Positions 25,978 to 34,815 of a DNA stretch of 64,000 nt are shown here, piece by piece; positions within the stretch are counted from its first letter, which is position 1, and each line of letters starts with the position of its first letter. The notes below the pieces were generated by a model that saw nothing but the letters and a program-made list of their open reading frames with translations, did not search any database and was not told where the DNA came from. Position numbers and translations under genes: made by a program. The DNA is from Nostoc edaphicum CCNP1411 (lineage in GTDB: Bacteria; Cyanobacteriota; Cyanobacteriia; Cyanobacteriales; Nostocaceae), in the NCBI RefSeq assembly GCF_014023275.1, contig NZ_CP054698.1, positions 186,001-250,000 on the forward strand. The letters are read 5' to 3'.

Positions 25978-26032
25978 ATGCTGAATTCTGACTCCTGAAT
26001 TCTGACTCCTGACTCCTGACTCCTGAATTCTG
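25978..26032. repeat. STRR run of CTGACTC units
   Basis: Tandem degenerate heptamers (GACTCCT/GAATTCT) directly before the end of the SDR gene. Confidence 0.8.
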
Positions 26033-26043
26033 TTCGTTGAACT

Positions 26044-26793
26044 TTAGTGTTCTTGTCCTGTTGGTCGGATAAGGATTTCGTTGACATTAACGTGCGGTGG
26101 TTGGGTGAGGGCGTAAACGATCGCAGCAGCGATGTCTTCGCTTTGCAGAGGTTGAATTGACTTGCGTCGTTCTTCGATCCGTTGTTTGGCAACGGGATCG
26201 GTAATTTGGTTGTCAATTTCTGTATCTACCAAACCTGGTTCGATAATAGTGACGCGGATATTTTCCTTGTGGACTTCTTGACGCAATGCTTCCGAGAGGG
26301 CATTAACACCCCATTTGGTCGCATTATAAACACCGACGCCCGCCCGCGCTGTCCGGCCAGCCACTGAGGAGATATTGACTATATGCCCCGATTTTTGCGC
26401 CTTCAACAGAGGCAAAACAGCATGAGTAGCATATAGCAATCCTAATACGTTGAGGTCAAACGATCGCCGCCAGTCTGAGCTATTTCCCGCTTCAATGGTG
26501 CCAAGTAAGGCGATCCCCGCATTGTTGACGAGGATATCAACCCTTCCCAATTCTGCATTTGCCTTTGCCACCAAGTTATTTACCTGGGTTTCATCAGTCA
26601 CATCGGTGACAATGGGTAATGCCTTGCCACCACTAGCTTCGATGCGTTCTGATAATGCCTGAATGCGATCGCCACGCCTAGCAGCAAGTACTACTGTTGC
26701 TCCAACTGAAGCCAAAGCGATCGCAGTTGCTTCTCCAATTCCCGCTGAAGCACCAGTGATAATTGCTACTTTTCCTTCTAATTTACCTGTCAT
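26044..26793 (-). CDS. Short-chain dehydrogenase/reductase
   Basis: A 249-residue classical SDR. It has the Rossmann motif T-G-A-S-A-G-I-G near residue 14, an A-R-R nucleotide-specificity loop (favouring NADP), N-N-A-G-I-A, the catalytic serine in N-I-S-S-V-A-G, and Y-N-A-T-K. The E-P-G-L-V-D-T-E loop is also typical. It resembles YdfG-like 3-hydroxy acid or serine dehydrogenases, but the substrate cannot be read from sequence. It lies downstream of the MFS pump on the same strand, separated by STRR DNA. Confidence 0.92.
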   Translation of the reverse strand: MTGKLEGKVAIITGASAGIGEATAIALASVGATVVLAARRGDRIQALSERIEASGGKALPIVTDVTDETQVNNLVAKANAELGRVDILVNNAGIALLGTIEAGNSSDWRRSFDLNVLGLLYATHAVLPLLKAQKSGHIVNISSVAGRTARAGVGVYNATKWGVNALSEALRQEVHKENIRVTIIEPGLVDTEIDNQITDPVAKQRIEERRKSIQPLQSEDIAAAIVYALTQPPHVNVNEILIRPTGQEH

Positions 26794-26819
26794 TTATCTA
26801 ACTCCTTAGTGATTGCTAA

Positions 26820-27030
26820 TTGGGGATGGGGCATTGGGCATTGAAAAGAGGCAGAGGGGCAGGGTGCAGGGTGCTGAGGAGAGGAATTTTCACCAAGAAG
26901 CTCCGCGCCATAAAGGGCGCTCTTATTGGGGCGGAGTACAATCGGGCGCTCAGTTTTCCCCCTTGCTCCCTGCCCCCTGCTCCCCTGCCTCTTTTGACCC
27001 TGCACCCTGCTCCCTGCTCTCCTGCCTCTT
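26820..27030. repeat. STRR block overlapping the 3' end of the MFS gene
   Basis: GGGCATT and AGGGTGC-type heptamers at 26820-26880, then CTCCCTG/CCCCTGC-type heptamers from about 26955 to 27028. The right half is translated as the last 25 or so residues of the MFS transporter. Confidence 0.85.
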
Positions 27031-28443
27031 ACTGATCCTTAAAACAGATGCAACTGCTGCGCCACATAGTATTAGGGCTGCAAAACGAAAAGTTCCTTGG
27101 AAGCCTGCAACGATCGCATCAGGAGGGGCAACAGATACATCTGCACCCGCAGACATGCTAGCGATTAACGCTCCAAATACTGCCCCGATTAGAGAAACTC
27201 CTACGGTGTTACCTGAAGTACGTGATAAAGACAGCAGCCCAGAAGCAATCCCTAGCCGCTCCCTCGGTACTGCTCCCATAACAGTGCTGTTGTTGGGCGA
27301 TTGGAATAAACCTAATCCAATGCCGTAAATAAAATAGCGCGATACATAGCCAAGCTCAGTAATTTGAGCATCAAAAGTGCTAATCCCCAAACAGCCGCCA
27401 ATCATCAACCCCAGTCCAATTGAACTGATCAGTCGCGCACCAAAGCGGTCTGAAAGTATTCCAGCTAGAGGGGCAATTAACCCACTAAGTATAGGCGATA
27501 CGGCTAGTAGCAGCCCCACTTTTAGCGTCGGATATTGCTTGACCCCTTCTAGAAAGAAAGGGACGATGAGTAGCGAACCACCAATGACAGTGAATGCTAG
27601 CCAGCCACTCAGTAAACCCATACTTAATTGAAGATTTCGAAACAGGTGCAGTTCTAGTAATGGCTGCTCTAGGATCGCTTCAACTACCAAAAAAGTTGTA
27701 AAACTCACGGCAGCGATCGCTAATAATACTAATGAATTGATACTGCTAAAGCCTTGGCTTTGCCCCTGTGTCATACCCAGCCCAAAACTACCCAGAGTCA
27801 ATAAAGCCAATATGGCTCCAAAAAAGTCAAATTTTTGTTTGCCCTGAATACCTACAGAAGGTGGTACCACCCTAGCTATTAAGAAACTAGCTATGATCCC
27901 CAGCGGTACATTGATGAAGAATATACTATGCCAACCTGACCAGCTTAAGAGCAGTCCGCCAGCAGAAGGGCCAAAAGCAATTCCCAGTGATACTACACTA
28001 CCGATGACACCAACAGCCCGGCCTCGTTCGGAAGTGGGAAAAACTTCTGTAACTATTGCCAAACCAAGCCCAGAGATGAACACAGCACCTAATCCTTGAA
28101 GTGCCCGAAAGCCGATCAACCATTCAATACTAGGTGCAAAACCACACAACAGCGAACTGAAAGTGAAGAGAATAAGTCCCCCTTGGTATAAGGACTTCTT
28201 GCCCCACATATCACCCAGGCGCGTTGCTCCCAAAACTAAGCCAGAACTGACCAACTGGTAACTCAACACAGCCCATTGGGTTGTAGGGAAACTGGTGTCA
28301 AAGGCTTTTACCAATGTGGGCAAAGCAACATTGATGATGCCCACATCTAAGGTAGACATGAACACCCCAAGTCCGACACCGAGTAATACCCAATTTTTTT
28401 GAGAGCTTGACAAAGCCAGAGGTTGTGCTTGGAATTGTGCCAA
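26950..28443 (-). CDS. MFS drug:H+ antiporter, DHA2 (EmrB/QacA) family
   Basis: A 497-residue protein with 14 predicted transmembrane helices. It has the DHA2 signature in the first part (S-T-L-D-V-G-I-I-N-V-A-L-P-T-L), R-L-G-D-M-W-G-K-K (loop 2-3 motif A), and S-E-R-G-R-A-V-G. It probably exports toxic compounds using the proton gradient. The last 25 or so residues (R-Q-E-S-R-E-Q-G-A-G-S-K...) are translated STRR heptamers, so the original stop codon has been replaced by read-through into repeat DNA. The upstream region has a GCATACGTATAT near-palindrome at about 28484 that could bind a regulator. Confidence 0.92.
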   Translation of the reverse strand: MAQFQAQPLALSSSQKNWVLLGVGLGVFMSTLDVGIINVALPTLVKAFDTSFPTTQWAVLSYQLVSSGLVLGATRLGDMWGKKSLYQGGLILFTFSSLLCGFAPSIEWLIGFRALQGLGAVFISGLGLAIVTEVFPTSERGRAVGVIGSVVSLGIAFGPSAGGLLLSWSGWHSIFFINVPLGIIASFLIARVVPPSVGIQGKQKFDFFGAILALLTLGSFGLGMTQGQSQGFSSINSLVLLAIAAVSFTTFLVVEAILEQPLLELHLFRNLQLSMGLLSGWLAFTVIGGSLLIVPFFLEGVKQYPTLKVGLLLAVSPILSGLIAPLAGILSDRFGARLISSIGLGLMIGGCLGISTFDAQITELGYVSRYFIYGIGLGLFQSPNNSTVMGAVPRERLGIASGLLSLSRTSGNTVGVSLIGAVFGALIASMSAGADVSVAPPDAIVAGFQGTFRFAALILCGAAVASVLRISKRQESREQGAGSKEAGEQGAGSKGEN

Positions 28444-29072
28444 CGTTTAGCCTCCACCTTTGACTTTACGGTTATGAATAGTTTGCATACGTATATTCAT
28501 TGTAGGGTGCTATTCTCATTACCAAGTTTAGGAAACTAAATTAGCCGCTTCCATCCAAGACTATCTATGTATTTCATCCCTCCCATCAGTGATTTTGTTC
28601 ACAGCGAGCTTCGTCCATAACGTAAATACGGCATCTTGATAAAGATACTGTGCTTAATGCTAATTAGCAAACTATCATAGGCAACTCTAGGAAGCAAGCT
28701 TTAGAGGTAATGCGGATTAGGAAATATCAATTATTAAAGTCACAACTGCAACAAATTATCAGTGTCGTATAAAAAACAACTCAATAAGCTCTTTGCTTTA
28801 CCCAAGCAGAAGAACTCGTCCGAAATCATCAGTGTTTCGCCAGGTTTCAATTATGTGTATATTATTAATTACTTGGGAATAATAGATTAGAAAACAACAA
28901 TAATACTATTTGCGTTACCCAGAGGATGTTTAAAAAGTAGCAAAATATACTATAATACCCGCTTCCATTCCCTCATAGGGAAGGCTTGCTCGGTGGTTAG
29001 ATTTGTGAGGTATTGCTGTTACCAACAATACTTTTCAAACATCCCTTCAGTGACTAAACATAAAAAGGATTT
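28444..29072. other. Intergenic region, no gene
   Basis: 629 bp between the divergently oriented MFS gene (minus) and the glycosyltransferase-like gene (plus). AT-rich, with no credible frame. The right third is a MITE-like element (28921-29047). Confidence 0.6.
28921..29047 (+). repeat. MITE-like element, family B copy 1
   Basis: About 127 bp with imperfect terminal inverted repeats: AGAGGATGTTTAAAAAGTA on the left and TACTTTTCAAACATCCCTT on the right (16 of 19 matching). The same termini bound the element at 44779-44949. No coding capacity. Confidence 0.7.
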
Positions 29073-30098
29073 ATGAAAATGGATACCTTCGGTATTTACA
29101 CCCTTGCGAATGATGTGGTGTTTGATCAACTAGTAGCTTTGCTTAACAGCATTGAAGTGAATGTTAGCGCAGATATTCCTATTTGTATTATTCCTTATGA
29201 TGAGCGACTAGACTTAGTTAGACAAGAAGTTAATGCCCGAAAAAATGTAATTCTGTTTGAGAATTGGGAGGTAATTCAACGCTGGGAAGAATTTGCTCAT
29301 CAGGTTTGGGCTGCTCATTCCAGGCAACAAGATACAAAAATATCACACTCTAGCTGGTACAAAAGTCATTTACAAAGAAAGTTTGTTGCCTTTGAAGGGA
29401 TTTTTGATAAATTTGTATTTTATGATGGTGATAGCTTGGCAATGAAGCCACTCAATAATGTAATTGACAAGTTAGAAACATCCGATTTTGTTTTTGATGA
29501 CTGGGAACACCTTAAGGATAGACCTGTTGCAGCTTTAAATATTTCAGTTATAGAAAAAACTGGACTGTATAAAGAAGCAGATATACGTCCTAAGCTGCAT
29601 TGTTCTAGCTTTTTTGGATCTAAACGGGGGTTATTTACTGTTAAAGAAATTGAAATAATGAAGGAGCGATTAATTACCCATAGGGAAGTTGAATGGATTA
29701 ATGGATACGGCTGGTGGGATGATGCTTTTTTGTTTAATTATATGACTTTGCGCTGCGATCGCCCACTATTTAACTTTACACTTAGCCCTAATGGCGAAGA
29801 TAGAACAGGTAACTGTGCCAATGCAGATCCCTTCGTTAATATTAATAATGTTCTTTACAATCAAGATGGCTTAAAACCAATTCACCGCATCCATTACATG
29901 AGCTATTCTGCTCGTGATTTCGCCCACTTATCTCAAGGTAAAGAGGTTAATATCTGTTATGCAAAAGAGTTTTTACACTATCGCTTTCTCAAACAGCCAG
30001 AACAAAGACCAAAACAGCTAAGACCACTTAGCATAATTGCGAAAACTAATATTTTTTTCAACAAAACAATGAATAAAATTCAAAGAACTATCCGCTAA
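29073..30098 (+). CDS. Npun_R2821/Npun_R2822-type glycosyltransferase-like protein
   Basis: A 341-residue protein resembling the cyanobacterial family named after Npun_R2821/Npun_R2822. It has a GT-A-like start (F-G-I-Y-T-L-A-N-D-V-V-F-D-Q), a D-G-D-S metal-type motif in F-V-F-Y-D-G-D-S-L, and a W-W-D-D-A-F-L-F-N segment. It is probably a nucleotide-sugar-dependent transferase in exopolysaccharide or glycolipid synthesis, but its acceptor is unknown. A second start lies two codons later. It is followed after 88 bp by a GT2 gene in the same direction, so the two may be co-expressed. Confidence 0.75.
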   Translation: MKMDTFGIYTLANDVVFDQLVALLNSIEVNVSADIPICIIPYDERLDLVRQEVNARKNVILFENWEVIQRWEEFAHQVWAAHSRQQDTKISHSSWYKSHLQRKFVAFEGIFDKFVFYDGDSLAMKPLNNVIDKLETSDFVFDDWEHLKDRPVAALNISVIEKTGLYKEADIRPKLHCSSFFGSKRGLFTVKEIEIMKERLITHREVEWINGYGWWDDAFLFNYMTLRCDRPLFNFTLSPNGEDRTGNCANADPFVNINNVLYNQDGLKPIHRIHYMSYSARDFAHLSQGKEVNICYAKEFLHYRFLKQPEQRPKQLRPLSIIAKTNIFFNKTMNKIQRTIR

Positions 30099-30186
30099 AT
30101 ATAGCCTTATTGGCGATGTATTAAATTAGCAATTGATATGATATAAAAATTCTATTTTCTATATTTTTAAGTTATTAGTATACAAT

Positions 30187-31134
30187 ATGCCTAAAATTAC
30201 TGTTTGCATTCCTACTTTTAATCGTGTTCATCTCCTCCCTTATGCCATTGACAGTGTACTCAATCAGTCTGAGCAAGATTTTGAGCTAATTGTTTGTGAT
30301 GACGGTTCTAGCGATCGCACACCCGAATTGATGTCACAATACACAGACGATCGGATTAAATATATCCGTCATCTGCAAAATATTGGTAAAAGTAATAATA
30401 TGCGCTCTGGCTTTGATGCAGCCACCGGTGAATATTTTATTAAATTTGATGATGATGATCGGCTAACACCCGATTTTCTCGCAAGTACCGCAGCTATTCT
30501 TGCTCAAGACTCTAGCATTGATTTTGTTGGTACAGACCATTGGATAATTGATATTAACAATGTGCGGGATGAGGAAAAAACTCAAGAAAATACTCGACGC
30601 TGGGGTAGGAAGAATTTACCAGGGGGTATTGTAAATAATTTGTTAGAAGTTGTATTTATTCAGCAAAGCTTTCAAGTGGGGGCGACATTATTTCGCCGTA
30701 AAACGTTGCAAGAATTAGGATATATGCAACCAAATCTCCAAAATTGTGAGGATAATGATTTATTTGTGCGTCTCGCTTTAGCTGGGAAAAATGGCTATTA
30801 CTTACCAGAATTATTGATGGAATATCGCTACCATGCAGAGCAACAAGGTATTAATCGAGCTATTCCTTATTTATTTGATAAAATCCGCTATTTAGAAAAT
30901 TATAAATTTGAGTCTGAAAAAATAGAGACAATCAGAAAAAATCGTCTAACTGAAACACAATTATTATTAGGTTTGCGTTTAATTGAAAAGGGTGAAACAC
31001 AAAAAGGCAGAGAGTTAGTTTTAGCAGGACAGTCTTTTTCGACACCTAAAGCTTGGACTGGTTTAGGGTTATCATTGTTACCAGTTGGATTGCGAGGTAA
31101 GGCATTTAATGCACTGCGACAAGTGCGGGGTTAG
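30187..31134 (+). CDS. Family 2 glycosyltransferase
   Basis: A 315-residue GT2 with I-P-T-F-N-R, D-D-G-S-S-D-R-T near residue 39, and the acidic metal motif D-D-D-D-R at about 92-96. The C-terminal third is helical with no transmembrane segment, so it is a soluble or peripheral enzyme. It transfers a sugar from a nucleotide donor; the acceptor is unknown. It is probably co-transcribed with the preceding gene. Confidence 0.9.
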   Translation: MPKITVCIPTFNRVHLLPYAIDSVLNQSEQDFELIVCDDGSSDRTPELMSQYTDDRIKYIRHLQNIGKSNNMRSGFDAATGEYFIKFDDDDRLTPDFLASTAAILAQDSSIDFVGTDHWIIDINNVRDEEKTQENTRRWGRKNLPGGIVNNLLEVVFIQQSFQVGATLFRRKTLQELGYMQPNLQNCEDNDLFVRLALAGKNGYYLPELLMEYRYHAEQQGINRAIPYLFDKIRYLENYKFESEKIETIRKNRLTETQLLLGLRLIEKGETQKGRELVLAGQSFSTPKAWTGLGLSLLPVGLRGKAFNALRQVRG

Positions 31135-31211
31135 AGATTGACATATTGTGCAACTGAATTTTCACCTCATATAGAAAAGAACAGGCCGAAACCGCAAAGG
31201 GGTTTGCAAAT

Positions 31212-31967
31212 CTACCTATTTTGTGGAATGGTTGGGGTAGGTTGGTAAGTTGAGTTGGATCTTAGTTGACTAATCACGAAGAATGTACCAAGAGTTAAGG
31301 CTATAGATACAAGTGCGATCGCTAAAGAGTTAGTCTTCCAAAAGCTTAGTTTTCCTTGTGTATAAGCGGTATTGACTATATTCACTTCCCGCCTAGCTTC
31401 TTCTAAAATTGATTGGAGAGCATTTATTTGCTCATCTTCTAATTCTGCATATCTATCTTGTCTAAAGGCATTTTCTAGAATTTTTATCTTTTCCTCAGAA
31501 GATACTTGAGCAAGTTCTCTTTTGACAACTTCATAAGGATTAGTTTGCTTTACTGGTTGTGAGGATGGAGTTTGAGGGGTTGGTTGAAAATGTTGTTGAT
31601 AAAATTTCTCCAGTTTTTCATGTTTGACGGGTTGTGAGGATTGATTTGGCAGACTTGGTGGTTGAATCGGAGTATCTTGTCGAATTTCTTTTTTGGTAAA
31701 ACTGTAGACGTTATTTTGCGTTACAGGTTTTGATGATTGTTTTTGAGGTTTTGAAGGTTGAGTTGGAATACGCTGATTATTGCCTATTTCATTTGTCTTC
31801 AATGACCATTTATACTCACTATCTTGGACAACCATATTCTTCAATGAAGAATATAAATAATGGTTGACTTCGCGTCTTTCAACTCCCAGCATTTCAGCAA
31901 TTTTTACTGCTCTTATGGGAGTGCCACGTTTTAAAATTTCAACAATTTTAGATTCCAGACTATCCAT
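31212..31967 (-). CDS. Winged-helix protein with a C-terminal membrane anchor
   Basis: From the ATG at 31967 the protein is 251 residues. Residues 1-60 form a winged-helix resembling the Z-alpha-type fold: I-L-K-R-G-T-P-I-R-A-V-K-I-A-E-M-L-G-V, then R-R-E-V-N-H-Y-L-Y-S-S-L and Q-D-x-x-Y-K-W-S-L. A Gln/Pro/Ser-rich linker follows, then a helical segment, and a transmembrane helix near the end (S-L-A-I-A-L-V-S-I-A-L-T-L-G-T-F-F). It is the third gene of the ParA-ParB-like operon, starting 33 bp after the ParB-like stop. It may link nucleic-acid recognition to the membrane. The function is inferred. Confidence 0.75.
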   Translation of the reverse strand: MDSLESKIVEILKRGTPIRAVKIAEMLGVERREVNHYLYSSLKNMVVQDSEYKWSLKTNEIGNNQRIPTQPSKPQKQSSKPVTQNNVYSFTKKEIRQDTPIQPPSLPNQSSQPVKHEKLEKFYQQHFQPTPQTPSSQPVKQTNPYEVVKRELAQVSSEEKIKILENAFRQDRYAELEDEQINALQSILEEARREVNIVNTAYTQGKLSFWKTNSLAIALVSIALTLGTFFVISQLRSNSTYQPTPTIPQNR

Positions 31968-32000
31968 GTTAGCCACCAATTTTAACTTTATAGAATAAAG

Positions 32001-32741
32001 TCAGACACTACCCTCTGCAAAACTGTCGATAATCTTTAGCATTGTTTTGTCACCTAAGCCTTTGATCCGATCTACGACATTGCTAAAAGATTTGAATTTC
32101 CCATTGTTACGCTCACTGATTATTTTTTCAATTATTTTAATATTGATACCAACCCGTCTCAACTTAGAGGTAAGCTCAGATAAACTCAAGGTATTAAGTG
32201 CCTCCAATGGTTCCATTGGTTTTGGAATTCGGTTTTCAATTTCTTTCAGTCTGTCATTAATATTTTTAATTTCAAGCCTAAACTCTGTCTGTAATTCAAT
32301 AGTGCGGTTTTCAAAACGTGATTCAAGATTTGTCATGCGAGATTCTGTGTTGATAAATCGTGATTCCGTATTGATTAAGGGAGATTCGATACCATCTGAA
32401 CTAACAGATATATTCTTGGCAATCAGAGCTTTTGATTTTCTAAATAATTTAACTTGCTTAGTTAAAGTCTCCTCATTTTCAGACTCAATGATAAATACCC
32501 CAATCATTTCGCCCTTACGAGGATCTATCTCTCTAGCCCTAACAGCAGCAAAATATTCAAAGTCTCCATCTACTACCTCGTATGATTGCAGACTTGTTCT
32601 GCGAACCACTATGGGATTAATAACGCCCTCAGAGTCTAAAATTAATCGAGCAGCCTGTTCTAGTTCATCATCTGCGAAAATTGAACGAAGTTTGCTTGAA
32701 GTAATTTTCTTTACAGCAACAAGTGATGTAGCTAATTTCAT
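32001..32741 (-). CDS. ParB-like N-terminal domain, coiled coil and helix-hairpin-helix protein
   Basis: A 246-residue protein. Residues 10-90 match a ParB/Srx-like fold (D-E-L-E-Q-A-A-R-L-I, G-V-I-N-P-I-V-V-R, Y-E-V-V-D-G-D-F-E-Y-F-A-A-V). Residues 120-165 are a coiled coil with repeated I-N-T-E-S-R-F heptads. The C-terminus has a helix-hairpin-helix DNA-binding motif (S-F-S-N-V-V-D-R-I-K-G-L-G-D-K-T). The usual ParB central HTH is replaced by the coiled coil and HhH, so it is not a standard ParB. Its ATG overlaps the stop of the ParA-fusion gene (TAATG), indicating translational coupling. Confidence 0.8.
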   Translation of the reverse strand: MKLATSLVAVKKITSSKLRSIFADDELEQAARLILDSEGVINPIVVRRTSLQSYEVVDGDFEYFAAVRAREIDPRKGEMIGVFIIESENEETLTKQVKLFRKSKALIAKNISVSSDGIESPLINTESRFINTESRMTNLESRFENRTIELQTEFRLEIKNINDRLKEIENRIPKPMEPLEALNTLSLSELTSKLRRVGINIKIIEKIISERNNGKFKSFSNVVDRIKGLGDKTMLKIIDSFAEGSV

Positions 32742-34105
32742 TAAGGCAGCCCTATTTTTTGTAAAACTTCTATTGCTAATAACTCAAATTCATGTGCCGA
32801 AGTTGAGTCTGGTTTAAAATCTAGTACTGATATTGGATCAGCTATCTCAATATCTCCAACAATCTGAATTCTTTCAGCGCATTTTGCCAAATCTTCTCTT
32901 TCATAAATTACAGCATCCATCACGTTTATACCATATCGACTATAAATCTTTTCTAGACGATTTTTTAAAGTTGATTGCACAAATTTCGCATTTGTTGATA
33001 TTTTACAAGCTAGGACTCCTATAATTTGAATTGGTGGTTTTCTGATTTGTTTTCTAAATCCATTAATAGTTTTTATAAATTCTTTAACATTCGTTAATCC
33101 TTGGTTAGCGAAAGGTTTTAGATCAGATGGAATAATAAGAAAATCTGTAGCTATCAAGGCAATTTTGGCATATAGGTTTAAAGAAGGTGGCGTATCTATT
33201 AACACAACATCATATTGGTCTTTTACTTTCTCTAGCTTTTCAATCAATATTAGCCTACTATAATCAAGTGCATTGAGTTCTGTTTCTAGTCTTATCAAAT
33301 CAATGTGTGCAGGGACTACATAAATTTCTGGATTACTAAAATTAGATTTTCTCGCTACCTCTGCAATAGGATAAAAATCTTCTGATTGCAATACATGAAA
33401 AATATTAGAATCTTTTATATCATCAAACTCTTCATCATCAAATTTGACTAAACCAGTAGCAAATGTAGTATTAGCTTGGCTATCTAAATCAATAACTAGA
33501 ACTCTTTTTCCCTTCTTCCTAAGAGCGGCGGCTAGATTAACTACAGTTGTTGTCTTACCAACGCCACCTTTATTATGGTAAACCGCGATTGTTTTCATTG
33601 AATGTTCCCTTTTCGTTTCAATATTGGAATTATTTTCAGTTATTTGAACTTCTGGTTTATCTACTAACTGTCCCTCTTTCAAACTCTCTCTACCAATTAA
33701 AATTTTAATTTGATCTAACTTTATCTCAACTTCCTTCCCAGAACACTGAAATAATAGCTGAATATCGTATTGCGATTTTTGATAAATTCTAATCTCTTTG
33801 CCATTAGTCAACAATCCATACCTGACATTCAAGCTGGTTAAATAATGCCTGAGTCGGGGGACATGATTATTTAAGTTTTGTTTGGGATGCTTTGCCTCCA
33901 TGACGACACTCAGCGGTGAATTTGCATCTAAGACAAAGGGAATCACCTGTGCGGCAAATGCTAAGAAATCTAAGCGGATGCTACCAACGGCAACTTCTTG
34001 ATGCCAGGTGTCAGGAGTATAACCTAGCTGCGGTAGCAAATACTGCACTATGAGTTTGCTTTCAACTTCGCTTTCGTTACGGCATAGCTCAGGATTAAAA
34101 GGCAA
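32741..34105 (-). CDS. HsdR_N-like nuclease domain fused to a ParA-type ATPase
   Basis: A 454-residue fusion. Residues 1-150 resemble the type I restriction HsdR N-terminal PD-(D/E)XK domain: D46 in R-L-D-F and E70-A-K72 in V-V-M-E-A-K. Residues 170-454 are a complete ParA/Soj ATPase: K-G-G-V-G-K-T-T (Walker A, lysines 179 and 184), D-L-D-S-Q-A-N, and Walker B V-V-L-I-D-T-P-P-S. ParA ATPases dimerise on DNA with ATP, and partner ParB proteins trigger hydrolysis. An internal ATG at codon 170 (33598) has an AAGGG 9 bp upstream, so a ParA-only product is possible. It heads the three-gene operon. Such a fusion is not a standard partition gene. Confidence 0.85.
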   Translation of the reverse strand: MPFNPELCRNESEVESKLIVQYLLPQLGYTPDTWHQEVAVGSIRLDFLAFAAQVIPFVLDANSPLSVVMEAKHPKQNLNNHVPRLRHYLTSLNVRYGLLTNGKEIRIYQKSQYDIQLLFQCSGKEVEIKLDQIKILIGRESLKEGQLVDKPEVQITENNSNIETKREHSMKTIAVYHNKGGVGKTTTVVNLAAALRKKGKRVLVIDLDSQANTTFATGLVKFDDEEFDDIKDSNIFHVLQSEDFYPIAEVARKSNFSNPEIYVVPAHIDLIRLETELNALDYSRLILIEKLEKVKDQYDVVLIDTPPSLNLYAKIALIATDFLIIPSDLKPFANQGLTNVKEFIKTINGFRKQIRKPPIQIIGVLACKISTNAKFVQSTLKNRLEKIYSRYGINVMDAVIYEREDLAKCAERIQIVGDIEIADPISVLDFKPDSTSAHEFELLAIEVLQKIGLP

Positions 34106-34352
34106 TATTTTTCTACCTCTAAATATTTATTGGACTTAGGATAAAACCTCATATTTGCTAGATTATGACATAGCCTGAATTATTTTGAGTGATAGAAATC
34201 ACTTAGGAAAATATAAAAAATCATCAGAAAATTAGTACTTTTACTGATAAAATAACCATTTCTGAGAACTAGCCATATTCAAAATTAACCGGCTACGTAT
34301 GTATTTCCCCATTACCCTGGTAAATGGCTAGAATCAAAGTGTTTACCTATTT

Positions 34353-34736
34353 GTGCTAAAGGTTTTGGCTACTGTATCTTGTCCCCGCTGCCATCAACTC
34401 GTTGATAGTCAAGCTATTAGTTGTCCCTATTGTCGGACAACACTCAAAGCTTACGGTCATCCCGGTATTCCATTGCACCGCGCCACTGGGGACGGGTATC
34501 TGTGCGACACCTGCACCTATCACGCTGATGATACTTGCAATTTTCCCCAGCGTCCCTACGCCAAAGACTGTACTCTCTATCAAAATATTGAAGAGACAAA
34601 GTTAGAGTTGCAACAGCAGCGTTACACTAACAGTTTTGCAATAACTGTGAAAAGTTGGGTAAAACGTAATCAGGCTTTGCTGTTGCTATTAGGTTTATTA
34701 TTGGTCTGTTTGTTGTTCGTTATATTAAGGTCTTGA
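34353..34736 (+). CDS. Zinc-ribbon protein with C-terminal membrane anchor
   Basis: A 127-residue protein beginning at GTG 34353. A zinc ribbon (C-P-R-C...C-P-Y-C, residues 10-27) is followed by a second cysteine set (C-D-T-C...C-N-F-P...D-C). The C-terminus is a single transmembrane helix (A-L-L-L-L-L-G-L-L-L-V-C-L-L-F-V-I). The cytoplasmic part may bind metal. The family is seen in cyanobacteria but has no known role. Confidence 0.75.
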   Translation: MLKVLATVSCPRCHQLVDSQAISCPYCRTTLKAYGHPGIPLHRATGDGYLCDTCTYHADDTCNFPQRPYAKDCTLYQNIEETKLELQQQRYTNSFAITVKSWVKRNQALLLLLGLLLVCLLFVILRS

Positions 34737-34742
34737 TTTGTG

Positions 34743-34813
34743 TTAGGGAATGGGGAATGGGGAATAGGGAATAGCAATGTCCCTGCCCCATACCCAATGC
34801 CCAATGCCCAATC
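34743..34813. repeat. STRR block before nblS
   Basis: GGGAATG/GGGAATA heptamers, then complementary CCCAATG/CCCATAC units, able to fold back on themselves. It lies at the 3' side of nblS and of the zinc-ribbon gene, which converge here. Confidence 0.8.
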
Positions 34814-34815
34814 CT

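Noticed and set aside
32001..34105. Plain chromosome partition (parAB) locus
   Set aside because: The ATPase carries an extra nuclease-like domain, the ParB-like protein lacks the normal central HTH, no parS-like palindrome was seen, and ribosomal or origin genes are absent nearby.
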